Shown here: piece after piece, positions 8,453 through 19,474 of the stretch
Layout: the number at the start of each line of letters is the position of its first letter
How positions within the stretch are numbered: position 1 is the stretch's first letter
Origin: Chromatiales bacterium
GTDB taxonomy: Bacteria > Pseudomonadota > Gammaproteobacteria > Steroidobacterales > GCA-2729495
Assembly (NCBI GenBank): GCA_016789885.1
Contig: JAEUPZ010000033.1
Coordinates: forward strand, 248,001-312,000
Reading direction: 5' to 3'
Length of the DNA stretch: 64,000 nucleotides
Translations under genes and position numbers: made by a program
The notes under the pieces: model-generated
Told to the model about the DNA's origin: nothing
Databases searched by the model: none
What the model saw: the letters and a program-made list of their open reading frames with translations, nothing else

Positions 8453-8553
8453 GGGGCGATTATGTCAGGGGATGCCGGGCCAGTCCGTGCGGTGCCATGG
8501 GCATTCCGGGGCTGCTGCCGGGCTGTCCGGCCGGCCTAAATGACCCTGCCCCC

Positions 8554-8607
8554 TTGTAATCGGGCGCCCGATCCCTATAGTTGGCAGCCGTTCGCGGCGA
8601 GTGCTAA
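8554..8607 (+). promoter_or_regulatory. groESL promoter with CIRCE-like HrcA operator
   Basis: TTGTAA (8554-8559) and TATAGT (8576-8581) with a 16-bp spacer form a good sigma-70 promoter; the same region, CTTGTA then CCCTATAG, also resembles a sigma-32 promoter. Directly after it is a CIRCE-type element: left arm TTGGCAGCC (8581-8589), 9-nt spacer, right arm GAGTGCTAA (8599-8607). The right arm is a perfect match to the consensus TTAGCACTC-N9-GAGTGCTAA and the left arm matches 6 of 9. This predicts repression by HrcA and perhaps additional heat-shock sigma control. Confidence 0.82.
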
Positions 8608-8723
8608 CGGTCCTTCGTGACCGCAAGGCCGCCGGCCCCGGGTCGGGTACCCAGGGCAGCCCTCCAGGGCCAACGAACTGAATTCACTGGTTTTTCAAGA
8701 ACCATCACCAGGAGAGACCTGAG

Positions 8724-10692
<1,969 letters not shown>

Positions 10693-10740
10693 TCCTGCCC
10701 GGGACGGGCCAAGGCCCGTCCCAGCCTCCGAGGCACAGGA

Positions 10741-10769
10741 AAGCCCCGCTCCGGCGGGGCTTTTCTTTT
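10741..10769 (+). terminator. Rho-independent terminator of groESL
   Basis: Stem AAGCCCCGC / GCGGGGCTT with a TCCG loop, followed by TTCTTTT. It lies just after the groEL stop codon. The 135 bp after it, up to the convergent cytochrome gene, show nothing further. Confidence 0.92.
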
Positions 10770-10903
10770 GGTGATCTCAGTCCCGATGCGGTGCGGGGCT
10801 CAAGTCCGGCACCGCGGCATCGGTTGCCCCGCGGCAAGCAGCCCGGCCTGACGGCTTGGCACCGAACGCCACGCCCCGGCGTCGACCGATGTGGCCACCG
10901 GCG

Positions 10904-11653
10904 TCAGTCCGCGCCGGGTCCATCCACCGGTGGCCGGTCCAGCGTCTTGCGGCCGGTGAACATGGCCGACACCAGGGAGCCGCCCTCGCGCACTTCCGCG
11001 ATGATGACGCCGGCCACGTGGAGCGCGGCGAGGCCCAGGAGCACGAAGAACAGTATCTCGTGGGTCTCGACGACGGGTGACCGGAACGCCCGCATGGCCT
11101 TCCACGCGGCCGGGTCCACCTGCGACTGGTCGCCGGGCACGAGGGTCGCAGGGTCGATGCCGGGTGCGGCCACCCAGGCGGCGATGCGGCTGCCGAGGGG
11201 CGGGTAGTAGATGTCGGTGCCGGCGAGGACGAGGCCGGTCACGGCCTGCGCCGAGAGGACCAGCAGCAACGCCGTCACCATGAGGCGCCCGAGCGGGTTG
11301 TGGCCCAGGTAACGCGGGGCTTCGCCCCGCAGGAACCCGCCGACATAGGGGCCGAGGCCCTGCAGCCGGGGCAGGAACGCCCGCCACCGCGCAAAGGGTG
11401 TCCCGATGAAGGCCCAGACGAGGCGCCAGGCCAGGTTTGCCGCCAGCCCGTAGCCGAACCACACGTGTACGGTCTTGAGCAGCACCTTGCCGTCGGGGGA
11501 TACGCCCAGTTCCTTGTCCCACAGGATCGCGGTGCCGAGGGCCGTGAGCCCCAGCACGCAGAAGACGTTGAGCCAGTGGAAGAGGCGGACCTCGAGGTCC
11601 CAGACGGGCCAGGCGCGCAGCGCGCTGACCGAAGGGCTTCCGGTGTCGGTCAT
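10904..11653 (-). CDS. Cytochrome b561 / Ni-hydrogenase-type b subunit-like membrane protein
   Basis: A 249-residue integral membrane protein with four main hydrophobic helices. The N-terminus VWDLEVRLFHWLNV with His26, plus His63 (TVHVWFGYG), His198 (VETHEILFF) and His212 (ALHVAGVII), fit the two pairs of haem ligands of the prokaryotic b561 / cytochrome_b_N family. Such proteins pass electrons between quinones and periplasmic or soluble partners. No partner gene (c-type cytochrome, hydrogenase) is adjacent, so the redox partner is unknown. Confidence 0.88.
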   Translation of the reverse strand: MTDTGSPSVSALRAWPVWDLEVRLFHWLNVFCVLGLTALGTAILWDKELGVSPDGKVLLKTVHVWFGYGLAANLAWRLVWAFIGTPFARWRAFLPRLQGLGPYVGGFLRGEAPRYLGHNPLGRLMVTALLLVLSAQAVTGLVLAGTDIYYPPLGSRIAAWVAAPGIDPATLVPGDQSQVDPAAWKAMRAFRSPVVETHEILFFVLLGLAALHVAGVIIAEVREGGSLVSAMFTGRKTLDRPPVDGPGAD

Positions 11654-11738
11654 GGTGGGGTCATCCGGCCGGGGACCCCGTCATCATGCACCGTGGGGGG
11701 CTGCTCCACCACACGGTCCCTGCTGCTCCCGGCGGCTG

Positions 11739-12905
11739 CTAGGCCCGGGTGGATGCCGTACGCGCGGCCTGCGCCAGTTCGACGACGCGGCGGGCGTTGC
11801 CCTGCCAGGTCAGGTCGCGGTCGAGGATCGTTTGCCGAGCCGCCGCTCCCAGCCGCTCACGGAGCGTGCCGTCAGCCACCAGCTCGGCCATGGCCCGCTC
11901 GAAGTCGCCGGGCTTGCCCCGGTCGAACAGCAGTCCGTTCCCGCCGTTCGCGAGGATCTCGCGGATGTTCGGCGTGTCCGGGGCGATGACCGGCAGTCCG
12001 CAGTACATGTACTCGAACAGCTTCAGGGGCGAGGCGTAGGCGGTGACGTCGGGCTGCAGGGCAATGTCGAAGGCAGCCAGCCACTGTGCCACCTCGTCGC
12101 GCTGCACGATGCCGGTCACCTGCACCCGGTCGGTGATGCCGAGCTGCGCCGCGAGTGCCTCGAGGTCGGAGCGCGCGGGACCGTCGCCCACCAGCAGCAC
12201 GCTGGCGTTCTGCTCCGGGTGGGCCGCGACGTACTGCAGGACGCGCTCCAGCCCGTGCCAGTCGCGGATGAAGCCGACGAAGCCCAGCACCAGCCGTCCC
12301 TGCAGGCCGCGCCGCGCCTTGGCCTCTTCGCGCCCGGGGGCGCCGTCGAAGCGCGAGAAGTCGATGCCGTTGGGGATCACCTTGAGGCGCTCGTCGGGAA
12401 CACCTGTCGCCTGCACCATGTCCGCCAGCACCCGGGTGACTGGAAGGCAGTACGCCGCCGCGTTCCAGACGTACCGCTCGCTCCAGCTGGCGAGCTGCTG
12501 GAGCGCAATGCCACCACTGTGCTTCGCCCGCTCCTGCAGCAGCGGCGCGTTCACCTCGAGCAGCATCGGCAGGCGGGAGCGCCGCGTTGCCCACACGCCC
12601 GTCGGGAAGAACAGCTGGTAGCGCTCGTAGACGACGTCCGGGCGGAAGCTGCGGATCGCCCGCATCAGGCGGAAATACGCCGGCACCGAATAGGCGAACT
12701 CCAGCGCCTCATACAGGGCCTTGGGCAGGAAGCGCTTCAGCAGGTCGACGATGCCCGCATCGGACCCGAACTGCTCCGTCTGCACGGCCGCCGGTCCGAC
12801 GATGAGCACTTCATGCCCCTCGCGCTCCAGGGCCCGCGTCAGCTCTTCGAGGTGGACGAACTGCCCGTCCTTCGACCGGATGCGGTGGTGGAACAGAATC
12901 CTCAT
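11739..12905 (-). CDS. GT4-type glycosyltransferase
   Basis: A 388-residue GT-B fold glycosyltransferase. The N-terminal half starts MRILFHHRIRSKDGQFVHLEEL; the C-terminal nucleotide-sugar domain has VIPNGIDFSRF, LGFVGFIRDWHGLE, LLVGDGP and KLFEYMYCGLPVIAPDTPNI with the family's E-x7-E-like acidic/Glu signature. It should transfer a sugar to a growing polysaccharide or lipid acceptor at the cytoplasmic face of the inner membrane. It lies 44 bp downstream of a deacetylase gene on the same strand, suggesting a small exopolysaccharide or cell-surface glycan locus. Confidence 0.9.
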   Translation of the reverse strand: MRILFHHRIRSKDGQFVHLEELTRALEREGHEVLIVGPAAVQTEQFGSDAGIVDLLKRFLPKALYEALEFAYSVPAYFRLMRAIRSFRPDVVYERYQLFFPTGVWATRRSRLPMLLEVNAPLLQERAKHSGGIALQQLASWSERYVWNAAAYCLPVTRVLADMVQATGVPDERLKVIPNGIDFSRFDGAPGREEAKARRGLQGRLVLGFVGFIRDWHGLERVLQYVAAHPEQNASVLLVGDGPARSDLEALAAQLGITDRVQVTGIVQRDEVAQWLAAFDIALQPDVTAYASPLKLFEYMYCGLPVIAPDTPNIREILANGGNGLLFDRGKPGDFERAMAELVADGTLRERLGAAARQTILDRDLTWQGNARRVVELAQAARTASTRA

Positions 12906-12949
12906 GCGTACGGGTTCCTCGGGACGGGCGGTGCCGGCGCGGCGCGATG

Positions 12950-13912
12950 TCAGGCGGCAGCGGAGACGGGCGGGCTGTCGAAATAGTGCCGCGCCAGCCG
13001 CGCGAGATACCTGGCCCGCGTCCGGTCCCAGGGCGCAAGGCGCGGCAGTTCGAAGCGGTGGGCGAGGGTCGCGGCGGTGCCCGGCATCGTGGTCACGGCG
13101 CAGGTGAAGCCGAGTTCCGCCGCGATGGCGCCGTGCTCGGCGGTGAAGTCGGTGCCGAGCCGGCCGTTGGGGTAGGCGAAGCTCGTCACCGGGGCGCCGA
13201 TGATCTGCTCGAGCAGGGCCTTGTTCGTCGCCATCTCCGTGCGCGCCTGGTCACGGCCCAGCCGGGCGAGGATGGGATGCGAGTGGGTGTGGGCACCGAT
13301 CTCCATGCCGGCCCCGTGCAGCTGCCGCAACTGGCTGGTGTCCATCATGAGCCGCGTTACCTGGCTGCCGCTCTCCTGGAGCAGTTCCGTGGCGATGGCC
13401 TCGCGCCGGTCGAAGTCGAGGTACTTCATGGCGCCGAGCAGGGTGTCGATGGCGTCGTGGCGGCGTACGCCGATGGTTGCCCGCGGCAGGCCATGTCGCG
13501 AAAGATCGATGACAGGACCCTGCCAGGCGCGTACGGCCTCGATGACGCGGTCGTTCCACATGAGGCCGCCGTCGAGGAAGCGTGTCGTGGCGAAGAACGT
13601 GGCGGGGAGACCCGCAGCCTGCAAGGCCGGCAGGGCCTGGGTCGCGTTGTCGGCGTAGCCGTCGTCGAAGGTGATGACCAGCGCGCGCCGGGGCAGCCGG
13701 CCGTGCTCGAGGGCGGCCACCGCGTCGCGCAGCGTCATGACGGCGAAGGTGCCAGCCAGCCAGCGCAGGATGCCGGCGAACCGCTGCACGTCGGGCTCGT
13801 CGGGCAGCAGCGGGTCGGGGGCCGGCAGCACGCGATGGAACAGGACGACGGTCAGCCGGCGCCCTGCCAGCGACAGGCCGTTGAACAGCGTCCTGAAGAT
13901 ACCGTCGTTCAT
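12950..13912 (-). CDS. NodB-type polysaccharide deacetylase
   Basis: A 320-residue carbohydrate esterase family 4 protein. NodB motif 1 is ALVITFDDGYADN (catalytic and metal Asp pair), motif 2 is GAHTHSHPIL with the two zinc His, and FAYPNGR is the later motif. It removes acetyl groups from N-acetylated glycans. No signal peptide is evident, so it may act in the cytoplasm on lipid-linked intermediates or be exported otherwise. Start taken at ATG 13912 (MNDGIFR); an in-frame GTG at 13930 is an alternative and neither has a strong ribosome-binding site. Same strand as, and 44 bp before, the GT4 gene; divergent from the asparagine-synthase-like gene. Confidence 0.88.
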   Translation of the reverse strand: MNDGIFRTLFNGLSLAGRRLTVVLFHRVLPAPDPLLPDEPDVQRFAGILRWLAGTFAVMTLRDAVAALEHGRLPRRALVITFDDGYADNATQALPALQAAGLPATFFATTRFLDGGLMWNDRVIEAVRAWQGPVIDLSRHGLPRATIGVRRHDAIDTLLGAMKYLDFDRREAIATELLQESGSQVTRLMMDTSQLRQLHGAGMEIGAHTHSHPILARLGRDQARTEMATNKALLEQIIGAPVTSFAYPNGRLGTDFTAEHGAIAAELGFTCAVTTMPGTAATLAHRFELPRLAPWDRTRARYLARLARHYFDSPPVSAAA

Positions 13913-14045
13913 CCGTGAGACATGCCGCACGCGGGCCGGGCGGGGACTGCGGGCATTATCACCGGAGCGTTCCGGCGAGTCCCATATACTTGGTCACAAC
14001 CCCGTGTGAAGCAGGTCAGCCTGTTTCCCCTGAAGCCCTGTCCCC

Positions 14046-15866
14046 ATGCACTTCCTAGGCGCCGTCATCGACTGGTCCGCACCGGCCTCGGCAAGGCCGG
14101 CCCTCGAGCGCATGGCCGCGGCCCGGCGCGTCGCCGGCCGTGACGTGCCGGCCTGGCACGAAGTGCCGGGCGGGCTGGTGGCCGTCGCCGGGCGGGCGCA
14201 TGCGGCGGCGACCGCGGGCGACGTGACCGTCGTGCTGGTCCATCCGGAGCTGCGGACGGTACCGCGCGCGGCGGAGCTGGCCGCGCAGACGGCGCTCGCC
14301 TGCGCCGTCGACCCGCTGCGCGGCCTGCAGGACCTGCCGCAGCCCTGGCACGCCGTGGTCGTCGATGCCCGCGAGCGGCGCGTACTGGTCGCCGGCGACC
14401 GCTTCGGCATCGGCCCCCTTTACTACTGGCCGGGCCGCGACACGCTCGTTGCGTCGTCCGACCTCGACGCCCTCGTGGCCCATGGTGCCGTGCCGGCGAC
14501 GGTATCGCCCCAGGCCCTCTACGACTACCTGTTCTTCCACTGCATCCCGGCGCCGCGGACCATCTATCGCGACGTCGCCAAGCTCGATCCTGCCACCGTG
14601 CTCACGTGGGAGGATGGCAGCGCCCGCGTCCAGGAGAGCTGGCATCCCCGCTTCGCCGCCCGGGGCGCCGCCGTGCCGGAGCACCGCGGCCTGCGCGAGC
14701 GCCTCGAGGCCGCCGTGGCGGCCCGGTCCCAGGGCCGCGTGGGCGCCTTCCTGAGCGGTGGCCTCGACAGCTCCACCGTCGCCGGCATGCTGGCGCGGCA
14801 GCAGCCGGGAGCGTCGTCCTTCACCATCGGCTTCGATGCCGAGGGCTACGACGAGTCCGGCTATGCGCGGATCTCGGCGAACCACTTCGCCACGTCCCAC
14901 AACGAGTACTTCGTGACGCCGCGGGACGTCGTCGAAACCTGGCCCGCCCTCGCGAGGCACTACGGCGAGCCCTTCGGCAATTCGTCGGTCATGCCGACGT
15001 ACCACTGCGCGCGGTTCGCCGCGGGCAAGGGGTTCGACGCGCTGCTGGCCGGCGATGGCGGTGATGAGCTCTTCGGCGGCAACAAGCGCTACGTCGACCA
15101 GGAAGTCTTCGAGAAGTACTTCAGGGTGCCGGCCCTGTTCCGCTGGGCCGTCGAGACGGGCTACAGCCTGCTGCCGTTCATCACCCGGCTCGACGTCGGG
15201 CGGCGTGGCGCCAATTACATCCGCCAGGCAAAGCTCGGCGTGCCCGACCGCCTGCAATGGTGGAACTTCCTGAACCGCTTCCCCGAGGACCAGCTCTTCG
15301 AGGGCGACTGGATCCGCGGCATCGACACGGCGCTGCCCCGCGCGGCCTGGCGGGCTCGCTACGCCCAGGCGGGCGAAGTCGCACCGCTGCACGCGATGCT
15401 CTACCTCGACTGGAAGTACACGCTCGCCGACAACGACCTGGTCAAGGTCAACGCCATGTGCGACCTGGCGGGCGTCGACGTGCGCTACCCCATGCTCGAT
15501 GCCGCCGTGGTCGACTACTCGACGGCGATACCGGCGGCGGCCATGGTGCCCCAGGGGCGGCTCCGGGGCTTCTACAAGGACGCGATGCAGGGCTTCCTGC
15601 CCCAGGCGGTCATCGACAAGTCGAAGCACGGCTTCGGCCTGCCCTTCGGCGTCTGGATGCGCGACGACCCCGCCCTGAACGACATGGCCGAGTCGGCGCT
15701 GCGGGCCTTCGCGAAGCGCGGCATCATCCGGCCTGACTTCATCGACCACGCCATCGGCCTGCTGCGGGGCGATGCGCCGGGCTACTACGGCGAGCTGATC
15801 TGGATCCTCGTCACGCTGGAGTTCTGGCTCTCGCGGCCCGCAGCTCCCGCTGCCCGCATGGGCTGA
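14046..15866 (+). CDS. Asparagine-synthetase-like protein without the glutaminase nucleophile
   Basis: A 606-residue protein with an N-terminal Ntn-type glutaminase-like domain (1-210) and a C-terminal ATP-pyrophosphatase synthetase domain (230-600). The PP-loop SGGLDSST is at about 236-243 and LLAGDGGDELFGGNKRY and SKHGFGLPFGVW are typical of AsnB-type proteins. True AsnB starts Met-Cys-Gly, the Cys being the glutaminase nucleophile; here the protein begins MHFLGAV with no Cys at position 2, so glutamine hydrolysis is not expected. It could use ammonia or form an amide or lactam on another substrate. Position beside glycosyltransferase and deacetylase genes suggests amidation of a surface polysaccharide, as with WbpS-like or exosortase-locus amidotransferases; this is inference. 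Confidence 0.85.
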   Translation: MHFLGAVIDWSAPASARPALERMAAARRVAGRDVPAWHEVPGGLVAVAGRAHAAATAGDVTVVLVHPELRTVPRAAELAAQTALACAVDPLRGLQDLPQPWHAVVVDARERRVLVAGDRFGIGPLYYWPGRDTLVASSDLDALVAHGAVPATVSPQALYDYLFFHCIPAPRTIYRDVAKLDPATVLTWEDGSARVQESWHPRFAARGAAVPEHRGLRERLEAAVAARSQGRVGAFLSGGLDSSTVAGMLARQQPGASSFTIGFDAEGYDESGYARISANHFATSHNEYFVTPRDVVETWPALARHYGEPFGNSSVMPTYHCARFAAGKGFDALLAGDGGDELFGGNKRYVDQEVFEKYFRVPALFRWAVETGYSLLPFITRLDVGRRGANYIRQAKLGVPDRLQWWNFLNRFPEDQLFEGDWIRGIDTALPRAAWRARYAQAGEVAPLHAMLYLDWKYTLADNDLVKVNAMCDLAGVDVRYPMLDAAVVDYSTAIPAAAMVPQGRLRGFYKDAMQGFLPQAVIDKSKHGFGLPFGVWMRDDPALNDMAESALRAFAKRGIIRPDFIDHAIGLLRGDAPGYYGELIWILVTLEFWLSRPAAPAARMG

Positions 15867-15939
15867 CCCGGCGCCGGCCGGGGAACTTGCGCATGGCGTG
15901 CCGGCACGCTGGCCGGCCCGGAGCCCGACCCCGCCGGTG

Positions 15940-16731
15940 CTACCTGGCCGGGCCCACCACGTAGGGCACCTGGGCCTTCAGCGCCGCGATCTCCGCCAGG
16001 TCCTTCGGCGGCACCAGCCACAGCGGCGCATTCCTGCGGATGTAGTCCTTGAGCCGCTCGCTCGGCAGGGCGTCGAACGACGGGTACCGCCAGCTGACGG
16101 CGCTCGCGACGATGGGGCCAGGCCCCGTGCCCGTCCACACGTACTGGTAGCGATCCGGCTCGGCCAGGCCCTTTTCCGGCCGGAGGAAAAAGTCGTTGAC
16201 CTCGAAGCGCCGGCTGCGCTTGCCGTCGGGCCGGACGCGATCGGTGAACATCGAATAGTTGTAGTGGGTGAGGCTGCCGATCTGCCGGGCCGTGTAGTTG
16301 CGGCGCGGGGGCTCCGCAAAGACGCTCGCCGTGTCGTGGCTCTCGACGCTGTAGACGATCTCGTCGCCCTCGAGCGTGTAGGTCTTCACCTGGAACGGGT
16401 AGGCCGTGGGGCGCCGCGGCCTGCCGTCGGGGCCCCTCTGGATCTCGCCCGTCGCGGGGTCCAGCGCGATGAAGATCTTGCGCGACAGCTGCACCCAGGT
16501 GTCGGGGCGTTCCGGGTCCCTGAACACGCGGGCCACGTCGATGCCCTCCATCAGCGCGACCACCTGGCCGGTCTGGTCGTCCATGACATGGCCCGTGGCG
16601 TACCAGTACACCGGCTGGCCGTCGCCGGCCCGCAGGCTGATCCAGGCGGCGAAGTTCTCCGGGGTGAAGCCGCCGGCCAGCGTGGCGACGGGGGCCAGTG
16701 ACGCGATCAGCAGTGTCAGCGCAGCACGCAT
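15940..16731 (-). CDS. Exported DUF1838 family protein
   Basis: A 263-residue protein with a signal peptide (residues 1-19) and the DUF1838 pattern: a Trp/Tyr-rich N-terminal part (PVYWYATGHVMDDQTG), the middle SLTHYNYSMFTDRV, then a Trp/Tyr-rich YQYVWTGTGPGP segment. The family has no established activity but often lies near aromatic- or steroid-degradation genes. It is 58 bp downstream of the MFS transporter on the same strand, probably in one transcript with it. Confidence 0.8.
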   Translation of the reverse strand: MRAALTLLIASLAPVATLAGGFTPENFAAWISLRAGDGQPVYWYATGHVMDDQTGQVVALMEGIDVARVFRDPERPDTWVQLSRKIFIALDPATGEIQRGPDGRPRRPTAYPFQVKTYTLEGDEIVYSVESHDTASVFAEPPRRNYTARQIGSLTHYNYSMFTDRVRPDGKRSRRFEVNDFFLRPEKGLAEPDRYQYVWTGTGPGPIVASAVSWRYPSFDALPSERLKDYIRRNAPLWLVPPKDLAEIAALKAQVPYVVGPAR

Positions 16732-16789
16732 GGGCGTCTCCTCCGCAAGCCGGTGTCGACCCGAGTGTGACGCCGGCGGCCGGCGCGGC

Positions 16790-18160
16790 TCAACTGCGCA
16801 GCGTCACCGGCTCGATCTTCCGCACGAGCAGCATGATGCACAGCGCGGACACGATGTGCATCGAGGCGACGGCCACGAACACCGGCTCGTAGGAGTAGCG
16901 GTCGATGGTCCAGCCGATGACCGGCTGGGACAGCGCAGCGGCGAGGCTGCCGGCGGCGCCGCTGGCGCCCCAGACGGTCGCCACGGCAGTGGGCGGGAAA
17001 ATGTCGGCGGGCACGGCGAAGAGCGACGCGCTCTTGACCTGGATGCCGAACACCCCGAGGCCCATGCACACCACCGCCAGCAGCGGTGATTCGACGTAGA
17101 CGGCCGGCAGCGCGAGGGGCACCAGCAGCGCGCCCGTCCAGATCATCATCTTGCGCGACGCATCGACGGAGAACCCGGCCCGCACCAGCCGCTGGCCGGC
17201 ATAGCCGCCGGCCAGCGACCCCAGGTCGGCGAAGACGAAGGGGATGGCCGCCGCCCAGGCGATCTGCGCCAGCCCGAAGCCGCGGACGTCGGCCAGGTAG
17301 TTCGGGATCCAGAAGGCCAGGAAGTAGAAGGCGCCGTCGCCGGCGAACCGGGCCAGGGCCAGGCCCCAGGTCTGGCGGTAGGAGAACCAGTACCGCAGCC
17401 GCGCGAAGTACCCGCGGAGCTCCCCGGCCAGCGATCCGCCAGCCGCAGCCGGCGCGACCACGCCGGCCGGCCGGTCGGCCAGCACCAGGGCCCGCTCGGT
17501 GGCATCCAGCGACGGGTCTGCCTCCGGCAGGTGGAAGTGCCGCTGCCAGAGCCACACCCAGACGAGGCCCAGCGCACCGGGGACGATGAACGCGGCCTGC
17601 CAGCCCTCGGTGGGCGAGAGCCCCCGGGCGTGCAGCCCGTCGAAAGTACTGATGATCAGCGCGATGAGGGGCGGGGCCACGATGGCGCCGAGCCCCGTGC
17701 CGGCGGTGATGAAGCCGCTCGCCATGCTGCGTTCGGCCCGCGGAAACCACTCGGCCACCACCTTGTAGGCCGCCGGGAAGTTGACCGCCTCGGTGATTCC
17801 CAGCAGCCCCCGGGCGGCGAAGAACCCCCCGACGCCGCGGGCGAAGGCGTGCACCGCCGAGGCGATGCTCCACCAGAACACCGCCAGCGACAGCGCGCGC
17901 TTGCTGCCGAGCCGGTCGATGAGGGGGCCCAGCAGCAGCTGGCCGGCCGCGTAGGTCGCGAGGAAGGCGAAGGTGATGAGCCCGTACTGCTCGTTGCTGA
18001 AGCCGAACTCGCGCCGGATCAGCGGTGCCGCCACGGACAGCGCCAGCCGGTCGACGTAGCCGATCATCGTGACGGCGCAGAGCATGATGGCGACCCACCA
18101 GCGCTTCTGCGTCCACCACCGCGGGGCGTTGCGGGTTGCAGGCTGCACGGTGCCGATCAT
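16790..18160 (-). CDS. MFS transporter, anion:cation symporter (ACS) type
   Basis: A 456-residue protein with about twelve membrane segments. MIGYVDRLALSVAAPLIRREF in TM1, GPLIDRLGSKRAL in loop 2-3 and GITEAVNFPAAYKVVAEWFPRAERSMASG are characteristic of the ACS family (hexuronate, phthalate, 4-hydroxybenzoate-like anions). Substrate is unknown; the neighbouring monooxygenase and aldehyde dehydrogenase suggest an aromatic or organic acid. It is divergent from the monooxygenase gene, with 84 bp between starts. Confidence 0.88.
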   Translation of the reverse strand: MIGTVQPATRNAPRWWTQKRWWVAIMLCAVTMIGYVDRLALSVAAPLIRREFGFSNEQYGLITFAFLATYAAGQLLLGPLIDRLGSKRALSLAVFWWSIASAVHAFARGVGGFFAARGLLGITEAVNFPAAYKVVAEWFPRAERSMASGFITAGTGLGAIVAPPLIALIISTFDGLHARGLSPTEGWQAAFIVPGALGLVWVWLWQRHFHLPEADPSLDATERALVLADRPAGVVAPAAAGGSLAGELRGYFARLRYWFSYRQTWGLALARFAGDGAFYFLAFWIPNYLADVRGFGLAQIAWAAAIPFVFADLGSLAGGYAGQRLVRAGFSVDASRKMMIWTGALLVPLALPAVYVESPLLAVVCMGLGVFGIQVKSASLFAVPADIFPPTAVATVWGASGAAGSLAAALSQPVIGWTIDRYSYEPVFVAVASMHIVSALCIMLLVRKIEPVTLRS

Positions 18161-18244
18161 CGCATCGGGTCACGCGCGCGGCCAGTCCGCAGGGCGCGAC
18201 GCGCCGGGCACCGGTGTACCATCGCGGCATCCCGGACGTGGTGG

Positions 18245-19447
18245 ATGCGACGCGTGGTTGACCAGGTCATTGTCGTGGGCGCGGGCCCGGTGGGCCTCAC
18301 CTGTGCCGCGCTGCTGGCGCGGGCCGGCATCCCGGTGCTGGTGCTCGAAGCGACGCTGGAGCGCGGGCGCGACCTGCGGGCCTCGACCTGGCACCCGCCG
18401 ACGCTGGACCTGCTCGACGAACTGGACCTCGCCACGCCCCTCGTAGCGGCCGGGCTCGTGACCCCGACCTGGCAGGTGCGGATGCATCCCTCCGGCGAGC
18501 GCGCGGTGTTTGATCTCGCGGCGATCGCCGGCGACACGCGCCATCCCTATCGGCTGCAGTGCGAGCAGCAGGTCTACTGTGAACTGCTCGAGGCACGGCT
18601 GGCCGGCATGTCCCGGGTGACCGTCTGGCGCGGCGTCGAGGTCACCGACGTCGCGCAGGCCGACGACCACGCGACCGTGACGGTGCGCCGGTCCGGCGGC
18701 GCGACCGAGGCGCTGCCGGCCGCCTGGGTCATCGGCGCCGACGGCGCCCGCAGCCGGGTGCGCGAGGCCGTGGGCCTGCAGCTCGAGGGCAGCACCTATC
18801 CCGAGACGACGATCCTCGCGACGACGACCTTCCCCTTCCAGGCGCACCTCGACGGGCTCTCGAACGTCAACTACTGCTGGTCGGCCGAGGGCACCTTCAG
18901 CCTGCTGCGCCTGCCGCGGCTGTGGCGCGTGAGCCTCTACGCCGACGAAGGCGAGTCGGTGGAGCAGGCCATGCAGGCGGACTCCATCGAGGCCAAGCTG
19001 CAGCGGATCGTGCCGACGGGGGTGCCTTACGAGGTGCTCGAGGCCCGCCCGTACCGCATCCACCAGCGCATCGTCGCCAACTACCGCCAGGGTCGCGTGC
19101 TGCTGGCCGGTGATGCGGCCCACCTCAACAGTCCCAGCGGCGGCATGGGGATGAACGGCGGGCTGCACGACGCGTTCAACCTCTGCGGGAAGCTCGTCCG
19201 CGTCTGGCACGGCGAGCCGCCGGCGCTGCTCGACCGGTACGGGCGCCAGCGCCGGCCCATCGCCCGGGAGCAGATCCTCGCCCAGGCCCACCAGAACCGG
19301 ACGCGCATGCAGGAGCGCGACCCGGCGAAGCGCCGCGAGACCCTGCGTGACCTGCAGGCGACCGCCGCCGATCCCGCGCGGGCGCGGGACTACCTGCTGC
19401 GCACCTCCATGATCACGGGCCTGCGCCAGGCCGCCGCGATCGAGTGA
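18245..19447 (+). CDS. FAD-dependent monooxygenase (PheA/TfdB type)
   Basis: A 400-residue group A flavin monooxygenase: N-terminal Rossmann motif VIVVGAGPVGLTCAALLARAG, the DG-type motif WVIGADGARSRVREAVG, and the FAD/ribityl motif LLAGDAAHLNSPSGGMGMNGGLHD. Such enzymes hydroxylate phenolic or similar substrates with NAD(P)H. Length is short of the 500-600 of enzymes with a C-terminal thioredoxin-like domain, so this is the minimal form. The start ATG 18245 is preceded by an in-frame upstream extension that I reject as non-coding. Followed 27 bp later by an aldehyde dehydrogenase. Confidence 0.9.
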   Translation: MRRVVDQVIVVGAGPVGLTCAALLARAGIPVLVLEATLERGRDLRASTWHPPTLDLLDELDLATPLVAAGLVTPTWQVRMHPSGERAVFDLAAIAGDTRHPYRLQCEQQVYCELLEARLAGMSRVTVWRGVEVTDVAQADDHATVTVRRSGGATEALPAAWVIGADGARSRVREAVGLQLEGSTYPETTILATTTFPFQAHLDGLSNVNYCWSAEGTFSLLRLPRLWRVSLYADEGESVEQAMQADSIEAKLQRIVPTGVPYEVLEARPYRIHQRIVANYRQGRVLLAGDAAHLNSPSGGMGMNGGLHDAFNLCGKLVRVWHGEPPALLDRYGRQRRPIAREQILAQAHQNRTRMQERDPAKRRETLRDLQATAADPARARDYLLRTSMITGLRQAAAIE

Positions 19448-19474
19448 CTGCCTTCGCCGGCCGAGAGCTTCGCG

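Noticed and set aside
11475-12986. 503-codon plus-strand open frame opposite the GT4 gene
   Set aside because: A frame opposite a clear glycosyltransferase in a 70 % GC genome; composition is His/Arg/Gln-rich without motifs.
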